Part shown: positions 8,036 to 14,707 of the stretch, in pieces
Layout: every line of letters starts with the position of its first letter
Numbering within the stretch: the stretch's first letter is position 1
From: JBOGZD01 sp050697155
GTDB lineage: Bacteria > Actinomycetota > Thermoleophilia > Solirubrobacterales > 70-9
Assembly: GCA_050697155.1 (NCBI GenBank)
Contig: JBOGZD010000040.1
Location: forward strand, 1-22,589
DNA: 22,589 bases
Direction of reading: 5' to 3'
The notes under the pieces: generated by a model
Databases searched by the model: none
What the model saw: the letters and a program-made list of their open reading frames with translations, nothing else
Told to the model about the DNA's origin: nothing
Made by a program: the position numbers and the translations under genes

Positions 8036-8482
8036 ATGAGGTCCAGACGCACGTTACTGCTTACCGCGGCGCTTGCGCTCCTCGGCTTCGGGGCTGGCGC
8101 GGCGATCGTGACCGCGAGCAGTGATCCACCCGACCCGGGGATCCATCTGAGAAGCGTCGCCGACGAGCCGCCGCCGTGGCCCGCCGACCTACCGAAGCCT
8201 GATGAGCCGATTCCGGTCGCTACACCGGAGGGCGATCTACTCCGCTGCCCCCAGGATGGCGAGCTGTTGAAGGTGGCAGACACCGAGGAGCCGCCGCCGC
8301 AGCTCGGCAAGAGCGAGTTGACGAACCAAGGCCCGGGCGAGGTCTACCGGATCACCGAGACCGTGGTTCCCCGTTGCGGGCCGACTGGAGGGGGCGCCGA
8401 CGGCGAGCCGATCTGGGTCCCGTCCTCGGAGGCTGAGGTGGACACCGCTCCGAAGCGGTATGTGAGACAGCAGACTCCCTGA
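8036..8482 (+). CDS. Exported or membrane-anchored Pro/Glu-rich protein, unknown function
   Basis: A 148-aa product with an N-terminal hydrophobic segment (MRSRRTLLLTAALALLGFG, residues 1-25) that could be a signal peptide or a single anchor. An acidic, proline-rich and probably extended extracytoplasmic region follows. It has two cysteines (71 and 114), each in a short R-C-G/P context. No lipobox cysteine is present after the hydrophobic stretch, so it is not an obvious lipoprotein. The ATG has a GAGGAG ribosome-binding site about 6 nt upstream. It is the third member of the 7081-8482 run. I do not recognise a family. Confidence 0.68.
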   Translation: MRSRRTLLLTAALALLGFGAGAAIVTASSDPPDPGIHLRSVADEPPPWPADLPKPDEPIPVATPEGDLLRCPQDGELLKVADTEEPPPQLGKSELTNQGPGEVYRITETVVPRCGPTGGGADGEPIWVPSSEAEVDTAPKRYVRQQTP

Positions 8483-8767
8483 CTAGGTCGTCAACTGCTG
8501 TTCGCGATTGCTGAGCAGCACGGCGATGCGGGCTGTCCATTGGATGTCAGCTCCGGACAGCGCCAGGGCGGGCAGGCAGAATCTGCACCCGGCCCGAATC
8601 GACTTCGGGAACCTGCGATCCACGCGATCGCTGAGCGCACGGGGGGGGGAGAATGGGGTGCTACAGCAGCGGGCAATGTGCGGGCGTGTGAGGGCGCGCG
8701 GCGTAGGCATCGAGGCAGGGTCGGAACGGCCCGGTGCGCTCACCCCAGCGCGATCTGGCGAACGCAG
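8483..8767. other. Intergenic region with a 9-G tract
   Basis: This 285-bp gap separates the plus-strand exported protein from the minus-strand phosphatase/nuclease gene, whose 3' ends face each other. Short ORFs here have no recognisable protein character. A run of nine G residues lies at 8641-8649. No strong terminator was seen. Confidence 0.4.
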
Positions 8768-9759
8768 CTACGGCACCTCGAATTCGACCCAGAGCGGGAA
8801 GTGGTCCGACATCCGGAAGGACTTCTGCAGGGCGGTGAGTCCTGAGTCGGCGAGTGCGGTCTCGCTCCAGTCGAACATCCCGGCGCGCTCGGCGTAGCCC
8901 AGCGAGAGGAGCGGCTCTGCGCCCGCCGCGTCGGCGGTGAACCAGGCGATCTGGTCGTAGTAGTGCTCGAGCGGCTTGCCGGCGATCACGCGCGGGCGGT
9001 CGATCTCCTCGGGCACGGTGAGGCCCGTCGACGTAAAGGCGTTCCAGAGCGTCCCGCCGCGGCGGTCGATGTTGAAGTCGCCGAGGCAGATCAGGTTCTG
9101 GTCCCAGCTGTTGACGTCGCTCGCCCACGAGCGAAGCCAGGTGGCGACCGATTCGAGCTCGCGGGCTCGCTCGGCGATGTCCTGGCTCGACTTGCTGCCC
9201 AGTAGACGTGCAGGGTGACGAGGATGAAGGTGGCGTCGAGGCGCTTGAAGGCGACCGCGTAGGGGGTGCGGGCGAACTGGCGATCGAGGCTGATCGCGCG
9301 GACGCCTTGCTTTCGCCAGTTGAGGGGCACGACCAGCTCGCAGGCGAGGCCGGAGACCTCGAGGCGCCGGCGGTCGAAGACGAAGGCGAGGCGCTCGTCG
9401 TCGCCGAGGTCGTCCTCGGTCGGGTCGGTGAGGATCACCGTCCAGTTGTCGCCCAGCGCCTTGAGCATGTGGCGCAGCGCGCGAAGGTCGCGCTGCGCCT
9501 CCTGGATCGCGACGACGTCGAAGCGCGAGACGATCTCGGTGATGCAGGCGAGTGAGTGGAGGTCGCGCTTGGGGGAGTCGGTCGAGGTCGAGCGCCACTT
9601 GTCGGTGAGGCCGCCGAACTCGCGGATGTTCCAGGTGGCGACGAGCAGGTTGCGGTCGGTCTTGCGGGGGACGTCGCGAGTGAGCTGACGGCGCAGGCGG
9701 GTCAGCTCGGCCTTGGTGGCGGCGGGTGGGGTGGAGGTGATGGTGGGCACTTGAGGCAC
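8768..9759 (-). pseudogene. Endonuclease/exonuclease/phosphatase (DNase I-like) family gene, frameshifted
   Basis: The two parts of one EEP-family protein lie in different frames. The N-terminal part (from the GTG at 9759) has ATWNIREF (Asn44) and AIQEAQR (catalytic metal-binding Glu87), and is good up to TLHVYW. The C-terminal part has LICLGDFNIDRRGG and ends with MSDHFPLWVEFEV, the conserved SDHxP active-site histidine motif. The junction is the GGG at 9198-9200 (minus strand TACTGGGCAGC). Adding one G restores HVYWGSKSSQDIAERA and gives one 330-aa protein, a whole number of codons. No signal peptide is seen. EEP proteins hydrolyse phosphodiesters in nucleic acids, phosphoinositides or sphingolipids; the substrate here is unknown. 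It is either a decayed gene or a homopolymer error in the assembly. Confidence 0.85.
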
Positions 9760-9924
9760 CCAAACTCCCGACTGGATTACGTCAATGTGAACGACACGTG
9801 GGTAGCTGTCAGCAGCGGAACTACCCCTGAGGTTGCGACGAGGCCCGTTACGCCGTTCGGCGCTGCGGGACGTCCGAGCTCGAGGACTCCCCGCGGGACC
9901 CCCCGAGACAAGGGACCGCCGTTG

Positions 9925-11259
9925 TCAGCAGGAGGCCTGCCCGTGCCGGCTCGCCATGAGGCAGAACGCGTACTTCGGCTGCGCCGGCTGCGGGGGGAGC
10001 GGCGTGAGCTGCAATCGCATTGTCCCGGCGCCGGCATCGAAGCTGTTGTCTCGGGCGTTTGGCGGATGCGTGTCGTAGAGCCGGTGGATGATCATCCCGA
10101 ACATCTCCTTGCCGGTCCAAGTGTCCTCGACGTTGGCGAGATAGGCGCCTTGGTTAGCCTCGCTGACCTTCTGGCTGCCGTCGTAGTTGTCGTTTGTCGT
10201 CAGGCCGACCTCCGTGACCCAGATCGGGGAGTTGTCGCGACGGTTGTTCTTCACCTCTCGATAGTCGTCGTAGCGGTCCTTCATGCTGCTAAGCGGTCCG
10301 TTGTTCGGGTTCCTCGTCGAGTAGGGGTGTGCGCTCAAGAACTGAAACCAGTCGCGCATCGGCACGCCGTTGTAGATGGGATGCCGGTAGAACGAATCAA
10401 GCCACTGCTTCCAGGTGGTCCCCCAGGTGCCCGAGTTATTGGTGGGCGACACGCCCCCTGCGAGCACGGGCATGTTGGGGTTGGTGGCTATAACGCCGAA
10501 GGCGCCGTAAACCACCAGTTCGGCATATTCGTTGTCGGAGTTGCCGTTGTGCCCGGAAGGCGCCCAGTTCTTGGGGAGATTGGGCTCGTTCCAGATCTCC
10601 ATTCCGGCCGCGGAACCGTAGCGATCGGTCGCCGTGGCGGCGAAATTCAGGAACGACCCGTTATGAACGGTATTGGGCCTGATCGCTTCCTGACCATTGA
10701 CCCCGTATGGGGGCTGTACCCCAGGCCCGAACTTCTTGCAAGCCCACCAGCCATCTAGCGCCCAGCACGGCGCGTCCATCAAGACCAAGATCGGCCGAAT
10801 TCCGCGAGCGCCCGCCTGCTGGAAGACGTAGTCGTAGTAGTTCCAACGTAAAGTGCCGCGATTGGCTTCGACCCGGCTCCAGAGCACCGGGTAGCGAATC
10901 GTCTTCGAGCCGCCACGTTGAGCATGGGCCATCATGTCCTGGATCCGCTGTTCCTCGGCAAGTCGCGCCTCCAACTCCGCGCCGCTTAGCGTTGACTTGT
11001 TCGGCCATTGTCCGGGCCAAGCCCAGGGGTCGTGGTGGGCGAAGTCGTCGTTGTAGCCAAACCAGCTCGTGGGCGCCGCCTGGCTAGCTGGGGGGATCGC
11101 GAGTCCGACCACCAAGAGGCCGACGAGCCCGAGGACGCACCTCGTCGCCGTCGCTCGGGCACGGCGATTCAACCGCGAGAGCACGGTTGATCCGATTCCT
11201 GGCGAAACCGTGGCCCGCCGACATCCCGAACGCATTGACCCCCCGCGCATCAACAACAT
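9925..11259 (-). CDS. Secreted clan GH-A glycoside hydrolase (cellulase/GH39-like barrel)
   Basis: A 444-aa exported (beta/alpha)8 glycosidase. The N-terminus has a basic stretch and hydrophobic core ending in PPASQAAP, a signal peptide cleaved near residue 61. The catalytic pair typical of clan GH-A is visible: acid/base Glu225 in MEIWNEPNLP and nucleophile Glu350 in PIWVTEVGL, after beta strands 4 and 7. HPYSTRNP around residue 311 fits the conserved strand-6 loop. The exact GH family and substrate are not certain. The first ATG (11259) is supported by GGGGAGG about 6 nt upstream; this gives a long n-region, and a GTG at about residue 26 is an alternative. It is divergent from the GT-C-like membrane gene. 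GC is clearly lower than in the flanks (34 of 60 at 10141-10200), suggesting a different origin. Confidence 0.85.
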   Translation of the reverse strand: MLLMRGGSMRSGCRRATVSPGIGSTVLSRLNRRARATATRCVLGLVGLLVVGLAIPPASQAAPTSWFGYNDDFAHHDPWAWPGQWPNKSTLSGAELEARLAEEQRIQDMMAHAQRGGSKTIRYPVLWSRVEANRGTLRWNYYDYVFQQAGARGIRPILVLMDAPCWALDGWWACKKFGPGVQPPYGVNGQEAIRPNTVHNGSFLNFAATATDRYGSAAGMEIWNEPNLPKNWAPSGHNGNSDNEYAELVVYGAFGVIATNPNMPVLAGGVSPTNNSGTWGTTWKQWLDSFYRHPIYNGVPMRDWFQFLSAHPYSTRNPNNGPLSSMKDRYDDYREVKNNRRDNSPIWVTEVGLTTNDNYDGSQKVSEANQGAYLANVEDTWTGKEMFGMIIHRLYDTHPPNARDNSFDAGAGTMRLQLTPLPPQPAQPKYAFCLMASRHGQASC

Positions 11260-11329
11260 GTTTGTCCTCCCCGGACGAGTGCTCTGAGTGGTGGCGTCCG
11301 ACCCTACAGCCGCGGGTACTTGAAGTCAA

Positions 11330-11362
11330 CCCCGGGGGCCGGAGCTTTGCCGGCCCCCGGGG
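11330..11362. repeat. Perfect 13-bp inverted repeat (stem-loop) between divergent genes
   Basis: CCCCGGGGGCCGG (11330-11342) and its exact reverse complement (11350-11362) enclose a 7-nt loop AGCTTTG. The hairpin sits in the 127-bp divergent region between the secreted glycosidase and the GT-C-like gene. There is no T-tract on either side, so it is not a typical terminator. A weak -35-like TTGAAG (11320-11325) precedes it on the plus strand. Confidence 0.7.
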
Positions 11363-11386
11363 AAGTCTCCTGCGACCGCCAGCGGG

Positions 11387-13087
11387 TTGTCGAGTTCAGA
11401 CTGTACGATCGCCCGCTTGACCGCGAGCTACGACGAGACGCGGGCATCGCCTGAGATAACGCTCTTGGTCGTTGCCAGTTGTGCGGCAGTGGCATTGATC
11501 CTCGGCCTCACAGACGGCCTGACCTTCTTTCTCGACGAATGGAGCATCATCCTCGGGCGCCAGGACTGGTCGCTCGACTCGCTGCTCGAGCCGCATAACG
11601 AGCACATCTATCTCGGCCCAGTCGTCGTCTACAAGCTCCTTCTCGGCATCTTCGGAATGGAGTCGACGCTCCCCTTCCAGCTCGTCAATGGCTTGTTCGT
11701 GGTTCTCGTCGCCTGGCTCGTTTTCGTCTATCTCCGCAGCCGCGTCGGCGGCTGGCCGGCCCTGTTCGCTGCCGCGGTGCTGCTTTTCCTTGGCGCCGCT
11801 TGGGAGGACTTGCTTTGGCCGGCCGGGATCAGCTTCATGGGGGCAATCGCCGCCGGCGTTGGCGCCCTCTTAGTCCTTGATCGTGAGCCCCGACCCAACG
11901 ATGTGCTTGCATCGGTCCTGCTCGTCGTCTCCGTCTGCTTCAGCAGTCTTGGCCTGGTCTTCGCCGCGGGCGCAGCCGCTGACGTCCTCACTCGCGGCGG
12001 CGGCTGGCTGCGCCGGGCCTATCTGCCACTCGCGCCGGTGCTGCTTTACGTGGTCTGGTACCTGGCCTATGGCCAGGACGCCGAGAGCGCGGCCTCGCTG
12101 GACAACTTCCTCGACGCGCCCCGCTACATCTGGGAGGCCGCCGGCGGGGCCCTGGCCTCACTCCTCGGCCTCGTCGCCGTCGATCCTGAGGCCTTCGGCG
12201 CGGTCCACAACCTCGAGTGGGGCCGCCCGCTGGCGGTTGGCCTTGCGATCGGCTTGGTCTGGCTTGCTTGGCGTCGGCCCGCGGCGATGTCGCCGCAGTT
12301 CTGGGTCATTGCGTTGACTGCCGGATCGTTTTGGTTCCTCGCTGCCCTCAACGCCATCCCCGGCCGCGAGCCTGGCGCCAGCCGCTACCAGCTGATTGGC
12401 TCCGTACTTCTTTTACTTGGCGCGGCCGAGCTGTTCCGAGGCGCTCGGCTCGCCCGCAGAGCGACTTGGGGCCTCGCCGTTCTTGCCACGGCCTCAGTTG
12501 TCTCCAACATCGGCGCCCTTCGCAATGGCGAGGAGTTTCTGCGTGGTGAGAGCGACCTGGCCGAAGCCGATTTGACCGCCCTCGAGCTGGCTCGCGAGCA
12601 CCTTGATCCGAGCTTCGCCTTAACACCCGAGGTGGCGGGAACCCCGTTCCTGGCCAACGTCTCGGCCTCGGCTTACTTTGAGGCCGTCGACCGATGGGGA
12701 TCACCAGCGGGCTCGACGAGAGAGCTGGCCCAAAGCTCCGAGGAGGCGCGGGCCAGCGCCGATTCGGTCCTCGCGGCCGCCCTGGGTCTCGAGCTCACCG
12801 CGGAGGAGTCGATCACCGCCGCTGGGTCCGAGGAGGCCTGCGAGGTTATCGCCAGCGAATCTGGGAGCGCGACGCCGATCGAGCTTCCAGCCGGGGGCGC
12901 CACGATTGAGCCCGAAGCCGGCTCCGTCCAGCTGCGCCTGCGTCGATTCGCCGAGGCCGATTACCCGGTGGACCTCGGGACGATCGACGGGCCGGCGTCG
13001 CTGACGATTCCAACGGACTCCTCCACCCGGCCCTGGGTCGCCGAGATCGCTGGCGACGCGCCGACGACCATGGTCTGCGCCGGGTGA
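11387..13087 (+). CDS. Polytopic membrane protein, GT-C glycosyltransferase-like
   Basis: A 566-aa protein with roughly ten hydrophobic segments between residues 22 and 390, then a soluble Ala/Glu/Ser-rich C-terminal region of about 175 residues that would lie outside the membrane. The first loop after the first membrane helix carries an acidic pair, FFLDEW (Asp50-Glu51). This matches the DE/DD motif with which GT-C fold transferases bind lipid-phosphate sugar donors. Similarity to a named family is not certain; it could be a surface-polysaccharide or protein glycosylation enzyme. The start is uncertain: the frame opens with TTG at 11387, without a clear ribosome-binding site and with no early ATG. 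It is divergent from the secreted glycosidase. Its stop (13085-13087) is directly adjacent to the start of the open glycosyltransferase frame. Confidence 0.7.
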   Translation: MSSSDCTIARLTASYDETRASPEITLLVVASCAAVALILGLTDGLTFFLDEWSIILGRQDWSLDSLLEPHNEHIYLGPVVVYKLLLGIFGMESTLPFQLVNGLFVVLVAWLVFVYLRSRVGGWPALFAAAVLLFLGAAWEDLLWPAGISFMGAIAAGVGALLVLDREPRPNDVLASVLLVVSVCFSSLGLVFAAGAAADVLTRGGGWLRRAYLPLAPVLLYVVWYLAYGQDAESAASLDNFLDAPRYIWEAAGGALASLLGLVAVDPEAFGAVHNLEWGRPLAVGLAIGLVWLAWRRPAAMSPQFWVIALTAGSFWFLAALNAIPGREPGASRYQLIGSVLLLLGAAELFRGARLARRATWGLAVLATASVVSNIGALRNGEEFLRGESDLAEADLTALELAREHLDPSFALTPEVAGTPFLANVSASAYFEAVDRWGSPAGSTRELAQSSEEARASADSVLAAALGLELTAEESITAAGSEEACEVIASESGSATPIELPAGGATIEPEAGSVQLRLRRFAEADYPVDLGTIDGPASLTIPTDSSTRPWVAEIAGDAPTTMVCAG

Positions 13088-13180
13088 TCTGGCGTAGAGC
13101 GGGCCCTGATCGCGGACCCGGGGATCGACGAGACCTCGGGATCCACCGATCCGAACGCCGTCCTCGAGATCGCCGAGCGC

Positions 13181-14680
13181 GTGGTCGCCGACGGGGCCGA
13201 GCGCGGCGGGGCCCCGAACGCGACGATCGGCGTCAACGAGGCCCGCGCCCTGCTGCGAGCCTGGCTCGAGAGCGTCGACCTCAGCGCCGACCCGAAGCGG
13301 CTGATCGCCCTGATGCAGGAGGACGACTTCTCACACTCCGACCTCGCCCGCCGCGCCCGCCGCATCCACGAGCGCCGGATGACCGCCGCGATCGATCAGC
13401 TCACCGACGCGATCGGACAGCGGAACGGGCTCGGCGACGCCGCCCGGTCGCTGTTCGAGGCCTGCATCCCAGCGATTCCCTACGTGCCCTCGATGACCAT
13501 CCTCGGCAACGAGAAGGCAAAGCTCTCGTCCCGCGACGGCGAGCCCGGGCGCGTCGCTCTGGTTATCGACGGCGCCGGCTCGATGCACGGCGTCACCCAC
13601 ACGATCGAGCGCATCCGCGAGCACGGCGTACCCGGCTGGGAGGTCGAGGTGGTCGGCACCGACCCGCGGGTCGACCGGCGGCTCCCCGCGGTCGCGGAGG
13701 TCGAGGTCCCGTTCTACGCCGGGATGACGATCGGGGTGCCGAGCGTCCCCAAGCTGGTCGCCACCCTCGCCGAGGGTCGGTACGACCTGATCCACCTGGC
13801 TTCGCCCGGACCGGCGGGGGTGGGCGCCGCGCTCACCGCGCGGATCGCCCGCCGGCCGCTCGTCGGCAGCTATCACACCGAGCTCGCCGCCTACGCCGGG
13901 CTGCGAAGCGGCGACCCGGCGCTCGAGCACGCGATGCGGGTCGGGCTGTCCACGTTCTACCGCCAGTGCGAGGTGGTGCTCTCGCCGAGCGCCGCGGCCG
14001 ACGACTCGCTCACCGGCCTCGGGATCGAGGCCGACCGGATCGGGCGCTGGGCGCGGGGCGTCGACCTCTCCCTCTACGACCCGGGCAAGCGCGACCGCGA
14101 GGCCTTCCCGGGCGAGGTCAAGGTGCTCTACGCCGGGCGGCTGACGAACGAGAAGGGCGCCGAGCTGCTCGCCGAGAGCTTCCAGCTGGCGCGCGAACGC
14201 GACCCGCGCCTGCACCTGCTGCTCGCCGGCGGCGGGCCGGAGGAGGGCATGCTGCGCGAACGGCTCGGCGAGCACGCGACCTTCCTCGGGTGGCTGGACC
14301 GCGACGAGCTGGCCCGCGCGTACGCGAGCGCCGACGTGTTCCTGTTCTGCTCGCGGACCGACACCTACGGCCAGGTGATCGTCGAGGCCCAAGCGAGCGG
14401 CTTGCCTGTGGTCGCGGTGGCCGAGGGCGGCCCGCTGTCGCTGATCGACGACCGCCACACGGGCTGGCTCTGCCCGCCCGACCCCGAGGCGCTCGCCGGC
14501 GCGCTCGCCCAGCTCGCCGCCTCGCCTTTCCTGCGCGAGCGGATCGCCCGCGCGGCGCTCGCCGAGGTGCAGGGCCGCACCTGGGAGGCGGCGCTCGCCC
14601 AGCTCGCGGCAGGTTACGAGCGGGCGCTGGGGCGTCGGCACAGCAAGCCCGAGCCCACGCCGCTCAGGGAAGTGGCGTGA
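13181..14680 (+). CDS. GT4-type glycosyltransferase, probably the C-terminal part of a split PHP-GT gene
   Basis: The 499-aa product has an N-terminal helical region (about residues 1-115), then a GT-B fold. The donor-side Rossmann domain carries LYAGRLTNEKGAELL and the retaining GT4 signature SRTDTYGQVIVEAQASGLPVVA near residues 386-407 (shown here in parts: TDTYGQ, VIVEAQ, GLPVV). The acceptor side has SYHTELAAYAG, as in PimB/MgtA-like lipid mannosyl- and glucosyltransferases. The first start codon in frame is GTG 13181. However, the frame is open from 13088, and the protein upstream of the GTG (for example DPNAVLEIAERVVADG) looks like real conserved sequence. There is no ribosome-binding site. 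Together with the PHP ORF at 6325 this suggests a missing N-terminus. The sugar donor and acceptor are unknown. It ends 27 bp before ppk1. Confidence 0.87.
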   Translation: MVADGAERGGAPNATIGVNEARALLRAWLESVDLSADPKRLIALMQEDDFSHSDLARRARRIHERRMTAAIDQLTDAIGQRNGLGDAARSLFEACIPAIPYVPSMTILGNEKAKLSSRDGEPGRVALVIDGAGSMHGVTHTIERIREHGVPGWEVEVVGTDPRVDRRLPAVAEVEVPFYAGMTIGVPSVPKLVATLAEGRYDLIHLASPGPAGVGAALTARIARRPLVGSYHTELAAYAGLRSGDPALEHAMRVGLSTFYRQCEVVLSPSAAADDSLTGLGIEADRIGRWARGVDLSLYDPGKRDREAFPGEVKVLYAGRLTNEKGAELLAESFQLARERDPRLHLLLAGGGPEEGMLRERLGEHATFLGWLDRDELARAYASADVFLFCSRTDTYGQVIVEAQASGLPVVAVAEGGPLSLIDDRHTGWLCPPDPEALAGALAQLAASPFLRERIARAALAEVQGRTWEAALAQLAAGYERALGRRHSKPEPTPLREVA

Positions 14681-14694
14681 GCGCAGGCCGCCGG

Positions 14695-14700
14695 TAGCCT
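14695..14700 (+). promoter_or_regulatory. Candidate -10 box of a leaderless ppk1 transcript
   Basis: TAGCCT ends 7 nt before the GTG at 14708 and no Shine-Dalgarno sequence separates them. The arrangement matches those before 1130 and 18366. No strong -35 was found. Confidence 0.5.
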
Positions 14701-14707
14701 GTCACGG

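Noticed and set aside
8483..8743. 86-codon minus-strand ORF in the intergenic region
   Set aside because: No ribosome-binding site or domain; its composition resembles translated noncoding GC-rich DNA.
9556..10758. 400-codon plus-strand open frame opposite the glycosidase and nuclease genes
   Set aside because: It runs antisense to two genes with clear catalytic motifs and has no recognisable domain of its own.
13331..14641. 436-codon open frame opposite the glycosyltransferase
   Set aside because: Antisense shadow with low-complexity composition; the GT4 motifs are on the plus strand.
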